64,000 bases of DNA from positions 62,001 through 126,000 of the forward strand of contig DASZMV010000040.1 of NCBI GenBank assembly GCA_035551675.1, in the 5' to 3' direction. Every line of letters begins with the position of its first letter. The first letter of the stretch is position 1. This DNA is from JAFECT01 sp035551675. Its GTDB lineage: Bacteria; Pseudomonadota; Alphaproteobacteria; Caulobacterales; Caulobacteraceae. Below are positions 17,008 through 24,988 of this stretch, piece by piece. The notes beneath the pieces were generated by a model that was given only the letters and a program-made list of their open reading frames with translations, had not been told where the DNA came from and did no database searches. Made by a program: the position numbers and the translations under genes.

Positions 17008-17751
17008 ATGATTCTGCGGCGGTTGGGTGCGCGTCTGAAGCAGCAGGACTGGGTTGCGGTCGCCATCGAGTTTGCGATCGTGGCGGCCGGGGTATTCCTC
17101 GGCATCCAGGCCTCGAACTGGAACGATCAGCGCAAAGAGCGCGCGCTCGAGGCGGCCTATCTGGTGCGCATCTCACACGATGTCCGCAGCGACATCTCCG
17201 ATCTTAACGAGATCATCCGTGTTTCGGAAGCTCGGATGGGCTTGTTCAATGCGATGCTGCCCAAAGCGTCGGGACAGACCCTCCCCACCGTGTTCGAGTC
17301 GGCGCGGGGACGTGTCGCAACTGAACCCGTTCCACGGTACGACGCGGCAAAGGACGCGTCGCCGGCCTTCACCCTCTTCATCCTGACGCCGCTCGACGAC
17401 AACCGCTCGGCGTACGAAACCATGATCCACACCGGCGTGATCGCCAACATGGGCGATATCGAAGCGCTGCGACGGATCGAGGATTACTACGCGGCGGTCG
17501 ATCGTGAGAACCATTACGAACTCAGGCTCGAAGAGAACCGCGACAAGTTCGTCAACGCGGAACTGCGCGTGGGCCTGTCGCCCGCGAAGCCTGCGACCGT
17601 CGACCAGTTTACCGCGGCGCTGGCGCACAATCCGGAGCTGCTCGCCGCGGCGGAGAACTACTGGCTCTACACCAGCCGTCACCTCAAGCTGACCCGCGAT
17701 CTGCAGGCGCAAGCGCGCGGGCTCGCCGATTATCTCGACCGGAGGAATTGA
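17008..17751 (+). CDS. Membrane-anchored hypothetical protein, DUF6090-like
   Basis: The 247-residue protein has one N-terminal membrane helix (residues about 15-33) followed by the segment GVFLGIQASNWNDQRKERALEAAYL and a long soluble, mostly helical region with many charged residues. The FLGIQxSNWNDxRxxR pattern is typical of DUF6090-like proteins in many alphaproteobacteria. No enzymatic motif is visible. It is likely anchored in the inner membrane; function is unknown. Confidence 0.7.
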   Translation: MILRRLGARLKQQDWVAVAIEFAIVAAGVFLGIQASNWNDQRKERALEAAYLVRISHDVRSDISDLNEIIRVSEARMGLFNAMLPKASGQTLPTVFESARGRVATEPVPRYDAAKDASPAFTLFILTPLDDNRSAYETMIHTGVIANMGDIEALRRIEDYYAAVDRENHYELRLEENRDKFVNAELRVGLSPAKPATVDQFTAALAHNPELLAAAENYWLYTSRHLKLTRDLQAQARGLADYLDRRN

Positions 17752-17766
17752 GTGCGAAGAAAAGGA

Positions 17767-17785
17767 GGGACACGTACGACTTATC
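17767..17785. repeat. REP-like palindrome arm next to the Imm53-like ORF
   Basis: GGGACACGTACGACTTATC matches, at 18 of 19 bases, the right arm of the palindromic element at 44883-44945 read on its other strand. A degraded partner arm containing GTCGTACG occurs at 17822-17829, giving a spacing (about 65 bases) close to that of the other element. The partner arm overlaps the start codon of the next ORF. Confidence 0.6.
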
Positions 17786-17819
17786 TGAACCTGGTGCGCG
17801 CTGAATCATCGGCGATGCG

Positions 17820-18065
17820 ATGTCGTACGACAACCCAGGTTGGTCGCTGAAGATAGACCTCAAGGACACGCTCCTCGAAGACCAAGCCTTTGCGAAGGGG
17901 ACGTATGGCGAGATGAGTCAGGATTTGGACGAGTGGAAACGAACCGGAAGTTGGTGGATCGCTGAGGTGAAGGATGGCGTTTTCGATGCCGCATGCGGTT
18001 CCCTCGACTTGGCCGCTCTCGTTTCCGTCTTCCGCGAGTGGGCGGAAAGGGAGGCAAAAGCCTAA
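17820..18065 (+). CDS. Imm53-like immunity protein, probably N-terminally truncated
   Basis: The 81-residue product opens with NPGWSLKIDLKDTLLEDQ near its start, then WWIAEVKDGVFDAACGSLDL and FREWAE at the end. This is the C-terminal two-thirds of the Imm53 immunity-protein pattern, which normally has an extra N-terminal WEHxxGIxIxT region before DNPGW. That part is missing, and an in-frame stop lies 15 bases before the ATG. No toxin gene is adjacent. The start codon sits in a REP-like repeat arm, so truncation by that element is plausible. Family call from memory of the motif; function as immunity protein is inferred. Confidence 0.6.
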   Translation: MSYDNPGWSLKIDLKDTLLEDQAFAKGTYGEMSQDLDEWKRTGSWWIAEVKDGVFDAACGSLDLAALVSVFREWAEREAKA

Positions 18066-18138
18066 CGTCCATGTTCGCCGGCGCGAGCATTCCGACCGTT
18101 TGCCCCCGCGCACTTCCTCCCCATCGAGTGTCTACCGC

Positions 18139-18519
18139 TCACACCTCCCGGAACACCGCCTCGATGTTGTTGCCCTCGGGGTCGATGACGAAGGCGGCGT
18201 AATAGCCGGGCGGGTAGCCCTTCGCCGTGTCGCGCAGGCCAGGCGCGCCGTTGTCGGTCCCTCCGGCCTTGAGCGCTTCGGCATGGAAAGCATCGACTTC
18301 GGCGCGCGAGCGGGCCGCGAAGGCGGTGTGGTTACGCCCGGTAGGGTGAAACCGGTCGATCCACCAGATCGGAAATGTGACGCCCCAGGCTACCCCGACG
18401 AGCCCGTCCTCGCCCGGCATTTCAAACACCCGCTTCAGTCCGATCGCGCCGAGTGCGGCGTCGTAGAAGGCGGACGATCGCGCGACGTCGGCGACACCGA
18501 TCCCTGTGTGGTCGATCAT
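18139..18519 (-). CDS. VOC-family protein (glyoxalase-like)
   Basis: This 126-residue protein begins MIDHTGIGVADVARSSAFYDAALG and ends FVIDPEGNNIEAVFRE, the two halves of a VOC domain with a candidate metal His (His4) and Glu (in NIEAVF). A GAGGT ribosome site lies 6 bases before the ATG at 18519, which rules out the much longer upstream frame. Members of this subgroup are often annotated as glyoxalase or dioxygenase-like; the substrate is unknown. Confidence 0.85.
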   Translation of the reverse strand: MIDHTGIGVADVARSSAFYDAALGAIGLKRVFEMPGEDGLVGVAWGVTFPIWWIDRFHPTGRNHTAFAARSRAEVDAFHAEALKAGGTDNGAPGLRDTAKGYPPGYYAAFVIDPEGNNIEAVFREV

Positions 18520-18872
18520 GAGCGGACCTCGATCAAGATGCTGGCGGGTCGGCCCGGGTAGTTTGCCACGGTCGCGGTGATGTGACAGCCCCCCCTGTAA
18601 ACGCGGGGCAAGGATCGAACTTCCGGCCGGTGGCGTTGGGTGCGCACGCGCTGAAGCGCGCCAGACCGTCGCTGCGGTCAAGATGGAGTTTGTGCGGCGG
18701 CGGAGCAAGTTCGAGAGAAAGCTCAGAGATGGAAAGCGAGGCCGAGCGGGCGGCGTCGACCGAAATGTGCAAGTGGTTTTGACGGCGGCGCCTCGCCTTC
18801 GCGTCGGCGGCGACCCACCCTCGGCGCCATCCGCTTGACCGCGGTCTTGGCGCGGGGTCCTCGCGTCTCCGG
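18520..18872. other. Gene-poor 353-base gap
   Basis: No convincing gene is present. The part at about 18698-18736 resembles a segment at about 16899-16936: both contain CGGAGCAAG followed about 14 bases later by TCAGAGATGGAA. The rest shows no clear promoter, hairpin or RNA gene. Confidence 0.5.
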
Positions 18873-21800
18873 TCAGTCCTGGAATTCGCCGCCCGCGCCT
18901 TTCGCCTGGTGCGGCTCCGGAGGCAATTTCGGTTGCACCGGCGCCAAAGCTGCGGCGGACAGACGTGCGTTGAGCGCCGTCAGTTGCGGGCCCAGTGCGT
19001 CGTTCAATGCGGCGATCTGGGCGGTCAGGGTTGAGTGCAGTTTTTCGTAGAGCGTGCGCGAGGTCGGTTGGTCGACCGGGACGACCTGGTCGTTCTTGAC
19101 CTGCAGGAAGGCCATGTCGCCGTAGGGTTCGAGATCGACGGCGAGCTTGGCGGACAGCGCTTTGGCGTCGGCGAGCAGGACGGGATCGGTGATCCTGGCT
19201 TCCTCGGTCTCTAGTTGGCGGTGCGCGTCGCGCGCGAGGAGCGCGGGGTCGTGGAAGGCGGTGAGATCGGCGTCGATCTGTTTCAGAAAGCGGTCCTGTT
19301 CGAGATAGGCGTCGCGCGGCGCCGCGGTTCCAGGTTGCGCTTCGATCGTCAACGGCTGGGTTTGCGTCGCGCCACCGGCGGTGAGGCGCACGATGTAGGC
19401 GCCCGGCGGCGCCCAGTCGCCCTGGGGGGAGCCGCCGCCGAACACCAGGCCGTCGGCGATCAGGGGCGTCGCGGTCTCGCGCAGGTTCCACACCAAGCGG
19501 TTCAGGCCCGGGGAGCCATCGGCGCCGAGGTGACGGACGACGGCGCCCGAGGCGTCGAGGATGTCGATGTCCGCGTCGCCCTTAGCGGCGAGCTGGAAAT
19601 TGAGGATGGCGCCGCGCGGCGGGTTCTTGCCGTAGGCCTTGTCGAAGCTCGATTCGCCGCTGCCCAGGCTCGAGCGGTAGGCGGTGCGCGGGCGATAGAG
19701 TTTCACCGCCTCGCCGCCGCCGAATTGGCGAAGAGGTTCGAGGTCGTCGAGAATCCAGAAACCCCGTCCTGACGTCGCCGCGATCAGGTCGCCGTCGTGC
19801 ACCAGCAGGTCCGAGATCGGCGTCAGCGGCAGCTTCGACTGCAGCGACCGCCAGGTCGCGCCGTCGTCAAAGGAGACGAACACGCCGGTTTCAGTGCCCG
19901 CATAAAGCAGGCCCTTACGCGCGGGATCTTCGCGCACCACCGCTGTCCACGCCGGCAGGTCGGCGCCGAGGCGCGTCCAGGTCTTGCCCCAGTCGGTAGT
20001 CTTGAACAGGTAGGGCTTCTGGTCGTCGAACTGGAACCGCGTCGCGGCGACGTATGCCGTCGCAGGGTCGTGCGGCGAGGGATCGATGGCGCTGATGCGC
20101 GCGTCGGGAACGCCGGGCAGCGTGCTCTTACGCCAGGTCTTGCCGCCGTCGGGGGTGACCGCGACCATGCCGTCGTCGCTGCCGGTCCACAGCACGCCTT
20201 CTTTCAGCGGCGACTCCGCCACATAGTCGATGGCGCCATAGGCGCCGTCGCCGGTCTCGCCGGTTCCAAGGTGTTGCGGCGCGTTGGCAACGTTGCCGCG
20301 GCGCGTCACGTCGGGCCCGACCTCGCGCCATGTCTTGCCGTCGTCGTCGGTCGCCAGCAGCATCTGGGCGCCGAGATAGAGCGTCTTGCGCGCGTGGCGT
20401 GACTTCAGGATCGGGGTGTTCAGCACGTAGCGATAGGTCTGCATCCGGCTGGCTGAATTGCCCCACAGCAGCACCGGATACGGACTGGTGACGCGGGTCA
20501 CGCCCGTGCTCTGGGTCAACTGGTCCATCTCGCCGAGATAGCCGCTGGCCCAGACGTCGTCGGGGTGATCGGGATCGACGTCGACGAAGGAGTTCTCGTT
20601 GCCCGCGGTGGGGCGCCAATCCTGGCGGCCTATGCCGCCGGGTTCGAACGAGGCCGACGCGATGGCGATGGCGTCGTCGTCCTGCTGGCCGCTGTAGAGG
20701 TGATAGGGCCAGGCGTTGTCGGCGGCGATGCGATAAAACTGCGCGGTCGACTGATTGTCCTGCGACGACCAGGTGCGGCCGCCGTCGAGCGAGATCGTGC
20801 CGCCGCCGTCGTCGGCCTCGGCGACGAACCGCGCATCCGTCGGGTTGATCCACAGGTCATGGTGATCCCCGTGCGGCGGCTTGACCGGCGCAAAGGTTTT
20901 TCCGCCGTCGGTCGAGCGGTGCATGGCGAGGTCGGCGACCCACACCGTTTGCGGGTCGGTCGGGTCGGCGAACACCTTGAGGAAGTACCAGGAGCGGCGT
21001 GTCAGGTTTCGGTCGTTGTTGATCAGGGACCAGCTCTTGCCCGCATCGTCGGAGCGGTAGAGGCCGGACTTTTCGGAGACCTGGGTGGCGACGAGCGCGT
21101 AGACGCGGTTCGGGTCGGCGGTGGTCGCCACGCTGAGCTTGCCGAGCGCAGACGGCAGACCGGCGTCGGTCTTCGCCCAGGTGTCGCCGCCGTCGGCGCT
21201 CTTGTACAGGCCGCTCCCTTCACCGAAGGCGCGGATCTCCCACGGCGTTCGCAGGTGGTCCCACATCGCCGCGTAGAGAACCCTGGGGTTCGTGGGGTCC
21301 ATCGCGAGATCGGCCGGCCCGACCGCGTCGCCGGTGAACAGCACGCGCTTCCAGGTCGCGCCGCCGTCGGCCGAGCGGAACACGCCGCGATCCTGGCTGT
21401 GCGCGTAGAGCGGGCCCTGGGCTGCGACGTAGACGCGGTTCGGATCGTGCGGATCGATCAGGATGCGCGAAATCTCATCCACCGTGTCGAGGCCGATGTG
21501 GCTCCAGGTCTTGCCGCCGTCGACGGACTTGTAGACGCCGTCGCCGCGATGCAGCGTGTTGGCGCGCGCGGTCGCCTCGCCCATGCCGACGTAGATGACC
21601 TTGGGATCCGAGGCTGCGATGGCGATGGCGCCGACCGACGCGGTCTTGAGAAAGCCGTCCGAGACGTTGCTCCAGGTCACGCCCGCATCGGTGGTCTCCC
21701 ACACGCCGCCGCCGGCGGCGCCCATGAAGAAGGTGAACGGTTCGCTCGCGATTCCAGCGACCGCGGTGGCGCGACCGCCGCGGAACGGTCCGATGTTGCG

Positions 21801-21914
21801 CCACGCGAGCGCGGACAGTGTGTCCGAACCGGACGCCGCCGGCGCCGCGTGTGCGTAGGATGCACCGAGAAGTGCTACCGCGAGCGCCAACGCGCCCGCC
21901 CCTGACTTAGGCAT
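18873..21914 (-). CDS. Exported BNR/sortilin-like beta-propeller protein (1013 aa)
   Basis: After a signal peptide (residues 1-23) the protein begins with ALAWRNIGPFRGGRATAVAG and contains many BNR/Asp-box-like units (SxDGGxTW, e.g. SADGGATWKR, STDGGKTF) over about 750 residues, followed by a beta-sandwich and a helical C-terminus. This matches the sortilin/VPS10-N-like exosialidase-fold proteins whose function is unknown. It overlaps the upstream permease gene by 8 bases, forming an operon with the OCD gene and the permease. A full-length paralogue lies at 45905. A periplasmic substrate-binding role in peptide handling is inferred from context only. Confidence 0.85.
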   Translation of the reverse strand: MPKSGAGALALAVALLGASYAHAAPAASGSDTLSALAWRNIGPFRGGRATAVAGIASEPFTFFMGAAGGGVWETTDAGVTWSNVSDGFLKTASVGAIAIAASDPKVIYVGMGEATARANTLHRGDGVYKSVDGGKTWSHIGLDTVDEISRILIDPHDPNRVYVAAQGPLYAHSQDRGVFRSADGGATWKRVLFTGDAVGPADLAMDPTNPRVLYAAMWDHLRTPWEIRAFGEGSGLYKSADGGDTWAKTDAGLPSALGKLSVATTADPNRVYALVATQVSEKSGLYRSDDAGKSWSLINNDRNLTRRSWYFLKVFADPTDPQTVWVADLAMHRSTDGGKTFAPVKPPHGDHHDLWINPTDARFVAEADDGGGTISLDGGRTWSSQDNQSTAQFYRIAADNAWPYHLYSGQQDDDAIAIASASFEPGGIGRQDWRPTAGNENSFVDVDPDHPDDVWASGYLGEMDQLTQSTGVTRVTSPYPVLLWGNSASRMQTYRYVLNTPILKSRHARKTLYLGAQMLLATDDDGKTWREVGPDVTRRGNVANAPQHLGTGETGDGAYGAIDYVAESPLKEGVLWTGSDDGMVAVTPDGGKTWRKSTLPGVPDARISAIDPSPHDPATAYVAATRFQFDDQKPYLFKTTDWGKTWTRLGADLPAWTAVVREDPARKGLLYAGTETGVFVSFDDGATWRSLQSKLPLTPISDLLVHDGDLIAATSGRGFWILDDLEPLRQFGGGEAVKLYRPRTAYRSSLGSGESSFDKAYGKNPPRGAILNFQLAAKGDADIDILDASGAVVRHLGADGSPGLNRLVWNLRETATPLIADGLVFGGGSPQGDWAPPGAYIVRLTAGGATQTQPLTIEAQPGTAAPRDAYLEQDRFLKQIDADLTAFHDPALLARDAHRQLETEEARITDPVLLADAKALSAKLAVDLEPYGDMAFLQVKNDQVVPVDQPTSRTLYEKLHSTLTAQIAALNDALGPQLTALNARLSAAALAPVQPKLPPEPHQAKGAGGEFQD

Positions 21915-23229
21915 TGCTTGCCGGCGCGGCGACGCGCGCCCCTCCCCGAACCACGTAGTAGACGACGCCGACCACGCCCCAGGCGGCGAGCGCCACATAG
22001 GGCCGCCAGTCGGTGGTGATCCCGAGCGCAATCAGGCAAAGCGCGACGAGCACGCTGACATAGGCCCAGATCTGAGTCACTCGGCGGCCCATCTTGAAGC
22101 TCGCGGCTTCATAGATCTCCGCATGCCTGGCGGCGACGCGCGCGCCCGACAGGCTGGCGGCGGCGTACATCAGAAGCGTGGGGATGTTCACCGCCAGGAA
22201 CAGCAAGGTCAGGCTCGATGGCAGCAACAGGCCCAGCGCACAGAGCACGAACACCACGATTAACGCGACGTAGGGCGTGCCGAACCGCGAATGCACACGC
22301 CCGAACGCCGCCGGCAGCACGCCGGAGCGGCCCATGGCGAAGAGGTAGCGTGAGAACACCATGGTCACGCCGTTCAGCGACTTGCCGGTGGCGATGACCG
22401 CGGCGGTGACCACCAACGGTTTGGCGATCGGTCCCATGAACCGGCTGGCGGCCGCCAGGATCGGCGTATCGCTGGCCGCCAGCGCGGGTACGCCCATCAC
22501 GCCGATGGTGACGGCGCCCACGATCAGGTAGAGCGCCACCGCGGCGATGATGGCGATGGCGATGCCGATGGGCAGGTTCTTCTTGCCGTTCTCGATCTCG
22601 TCGCCGACCTCGGCCGCCGTCTCTATGCCCAGGAACAGGCTGACCAGCAACGGGACCGCCGCGAACACGCCCTTCCAGCCGTGCGGGAACCACGGTTCGA
22701 AGTTCGCCGCCTCGACATGCGGCGCGCCCCAGGCCGAATAGCCCAGGAACAGCAGCACCATGGCCGCGACCAGCACGGTCAACAGCCGACCGGCGAGCTT
22801 CACGCCGAAGAAGTTGATCACGAAGACGACGCCGAACGCCGCCAGCATGGCGGGCTTGATCTGGATCGACGCCACCATCGACAGATAGCGGGTCATGACC
22901 AGGGCGAGCACAAGCAGCGCGCTGGTGGTGCCCGCAATGCGCAACCAGGAGATCACGAACGCCACGAAGGGATGCAGAAAACGCCGCGGCCACTCGTAAG
23001 AGGCGCCCGAGGTGGGGACGGCCGAGCCCATGAAGGCGTAGCTGACGGCGATGATGAACATCGGAACCGCCGCGATCGGCACGGCGATCAACATGGCGGG
23101 CCCGGCCAGCGCCGTCGCCGGCGAAATAACCGAGAAAATCGACACGCCCACCGCGGTGCCGAGACCGAGCGCGACCACGGCGGGAAGATCGACGCCCTTT
23201 TTCATCTTGCTGGTGGAGGCGTCGGTCAT
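21907..23229 (-). CDS. APC-superfamily amino-acid permease
   Basis: The 440-residue protein has about 12 membrane helices. Its first helix carries GLGTAVGVSIFSVI, the unwound substrate-binding motif of the APC family, and the conserved loop after helix 2 is PTSGASYEWPRRF. It would import or exchange amino acids across the inner membrane. It overlaps the OCD-family gene by 4 bases upstream and the BNR gene by 8 bases downstream, so all three are likely translated as one unit. Substrate is unknown. Confidence 0.9.
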   Translation of the reverse strand: MTDASTSKMKKGVDLPAVVALGLGTAVGVSIFSVISPATALAGPAMLIAVPIAAVPMFIIAVSYAFMGSAVPTSGASYEWPRRFLHPFVAFVISWLRIAGTTSALLVLALVMTRYLSMVASIQIKPAMLAAFGVVFVINFFGVKLAGRLLTVLVAAMVLLFLGYSAWGAPHVEAANFEPWFPHGWKGVFAAVPLLVSLFLGIETAAEVGDEIENGKKNLPIGIAIAIIAAVALYLIVGAVTIGVMGVPALAASDTPILAAASRFMGPIAKPLVVTAAVIATGKSLNGVTMVFSRYLFAMGRSGVLPAAFGRVHSRFGTPYVALIVVFVLCALGLLLPSSLTLLFLAVNIPTLLMYAAASLSGARVAARHAEIYEAASFKMGRRVTQIWAYVSVLVALCLIALGITTDWRPYVALAAWGVVGVVYYVVRGGARVAAPASNA

Positions 23230-24233
23230 TTCAGGCGCTCGTAAAGCCACGCGGCGACCGCGAGGTCCTGCGCGGCGTGACCGAGGGATTTGTAGATCGT
23301 CACGTCGTCGGCCGATGCGCGACCGAGCGCCGCGCCGGAGAGTACCGCGCCGATCTCGCCCAGGATGTGATTGTCGCCGATCACGCCCGCCTTCAGCGCG
23401 CGAAGGTATTCGCCGCCGTGAACGCGCACGTGCTCGGCGTGGTCGACGAAGAAGCGGCTCTTGGCCACCAGGGCCTCGTCTATCTCGGCGGGAGCCGGAC
23501 CGCTCGAACCGACGACGTTCAGGTGCACGCCGGGGCCGATCTGGCCGCCTTTCAGGATCGGGTCGTGGGCGCTGGTCACCGTGCACACGATGTCGGCGCC
23601 GTCGACCGCGGCCTCTACGCCGGCGCACGCAAAGACCGGCGCGCCTGTCTCGAGCATCAGGCGCTGGGCGAGCGCGCGAGCGTGGTCGGGCGAGCGCCCC
23701 CACAGGCGGATTTCGGCAAGGTCGCGCTGGGCGGCGATGGCGGCGACGTGCTCCTGCGCCTGCCGGCCGGTTCCCAGCACCGCGAGGATCCTTGCGTCGG
23801 GCCGCGCGAGCGCCTCGGTGGCGACCGCACTCGCGGCGGCGGTGCGGATGGCGGTGACCGCGGCGGCGTCCGTTACGCAGACCGGCGCGCCGCTTACGCC
23901 GTCGAACAGCACGACGAGCCCCTGGTGCGCACGGCGTCCGTCGTCGCCGGTGACGACGCTGACCAGCTTGGCGCCGAAGACGCCCGCGCCGTCGAAGGCG
24001 GCGGGCATGATCGCGAACGTCCCGCCGGTCTCCAGCCCGATGAAGCTGCGCAGAAGCTGGCGCACCTGCCCGGCGGACAGCGCGATCATGGCGCCGCGGA
24101 CCGCGTCATAGGCCGCCTCGTGCGACAGGGTCCGGCGCACAGTCGCGGCGTCGATCGCCACGAGCGGACCGCCCGTTCCCTCAACCGTACGCGCCGTCGC
24201 CAGCACCCGCACGCTCCCAGACCGGCGCCCCAC
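23226..24233 (-). CDS. Ornithine cyclodeaminase / mu-crystallin family enzyme
   Basis: The protein (335 residues from this ATG) has the NAD-binding motif VLGTGRQAQEHVAA near residue 152 and the family features GIxxxxAxVTAIRTAAASAVAT and VVGSSGPAPAEID. Members deaminate ornithine to proline or act as imine reductases or amino-acid dehydrogenases. Within an amino-acid operon, a role in amino-acid breakdown is likely. The first 20 residues look atypical, and a GTG start a few codons later is possible. A divergent Lrp/AsnC gene lies 263 bases away. Confidence 0.87.
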   Translation of the reverse strand: MGRRSGSVRVLATARTVEGTGGPLVAIDAATVRRTLSHEAAYDAVRGAMIALSAGQVRQLLRSFIGLETGGTFAIMPAAFDGAGVFGAKLVSVVTGDDGRRAHQGLVVLFDGVSGAPVCVTDAAAVTAIRTAAASAVATEALARPDARILAVLGTGRQAQEHVAAIAAQRDLAEIRLWGRSPDHARALAQRLMLETGAPVFACAGVEAAVDGADIVCTVTSAHDPILKGGQIGPGVHLNVVGSSGPAPAEIDEALVAKSRFFVDHAEHVRVHGGEYLRALKAGVIGDNHILGEIGAVLSGAALGRASADDVTIYKSLGHAAQDLAVAAWLYERLK

Positions 24234-24309
24234 TCCGCGCCCATTAGAGACCTTAAGCGCGGATCGGCGAATTGTCCTTTCGTTCTTGCGCCTACCCTGG
24301 GTCAGGTCC

Positions 24310-24322
24310 GCAAGGATAATGC
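24310..24322. promoter_or_regulatory. Candidate Lrp-type operator, copy 1
   Basis: GCAAGGATAATGC lies between the divergent OCD operon (77 bases upstream of its start) and the Lrp gene. It matches the site at 33215 at 12 of 13 positions and the site at 43964 at 10 of 13. Binding by the neighbouring Lrp/AsnC protein is inference. Confidence 0.5.
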
Positions 24323-24435
24323 GCGCTTGTGTTGTACGATAACTTGACCGCGTCGTCCCGAGGAAGAACCGAGATAGACGAGGCGTTTCGGCGCATCCTG
24401 ATCAGCACTCGCCAAGCACCTTTGCTCGTGTAATC

Positions 24436-24465
24436 TTGACAAGCACCCGGATCGGCGACGCTATG
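24436..24465 (+). promoter_or_regulatory. Possible promoter of the Lrp/AsnC gene
   Basis: A perfect TTGACA hexamer at 24436-24441 is followed 18 bases later by GCTATG, a weak -10 element. The start codon of the regulator is 32 bases further on. Only the -35 match is convincing. Confidence 0.3.
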
Positions 24466-24496
24466 CGAGACGAACCGGAAACGCCGCGGGGAGACA

Positions 24497-24979
24497 ATGT
24501 CGGCCACTCTCGACGCCATCGACACCAAGATCCTGGCCCTGATGCAGCAGGACGCGTCGCTGTCGACCGCCGAGCTCGCCGACCGAGTGGGCCTGTCCCA
24601 GTCGCCGTGCTGGCGCCGCATCCAGCGCCTGAAGGAGGACGGCTACATCAAGGCCCAGGTCGCGGTGCTCGACCGCGAAAAGCTCGGCTTCTCGATGAAG
24701 ATCTTCGCCCAGGTGAAGATGGCCCGCCTCACCGACGACGAACGCACCGAGTTCGTCCGTGTCATCCAGAGCATCCCCGAAATCATCGAGTGCTACACCG
24801 TGTTCGGTGAGCTCGATACGCTGCTGACCGTCCTCGCGCCCGACGTGCGTTGGTACCAGGACTTCATCTTCTCGGTTCTGCTAAAGGTGCCCGGCGTGCA
24901 GGACATCCGCTCGATCGTGACCATGTCGGAAGCCAAGTGCACGACCGCCGTGCCGCTGAAGGCGCGGCAGTTCCGCTAG
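24497..24979 (+). CDS. Lrp/AsnC-family transcriptional regulator
   Basis: This 160-residue protein has an N-terminal winged helix (LDAIDTKILALMQQDASLSTAELADRVGLSQSPCWRRIQRL) and a C-terminal RAM ligand-binding domain. Members sense amino acids and often control divergent permease or catabolic genes. It is divergent from the OCD-permease-BNR operon and convergent with an S10 peptidase gene (9 bases apart). A GGGGAG ribosome site precedes the ATG. It is the natural candidate regulator of the surrounding peptidase island. Confidence 0.93.
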   Translation: MSATLDAIDTKILALMQQDASLSTAELADRVGLSQSPCWRRIQRLKEDGYIKAQVAVLDREKLGFSMKIFAQVKMARLTDDERTEFVRVIQSIPEIIECYTVFGELDTLLTVLAPDVRWYQDFIFSVLLKVPGVQDIRSIVTMSEAKCTTAVPLKARQFR

Positions 24980-24988
24980 GAAGATTTG

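Noticed and set aside
18520..19491. Long upstream extension of the VOC frame on the minus strand
   Set aside because: The extension is Arg/Pro-rich, overlaps the BNR gene, and a good ribosome site with ATG exists at 18519.
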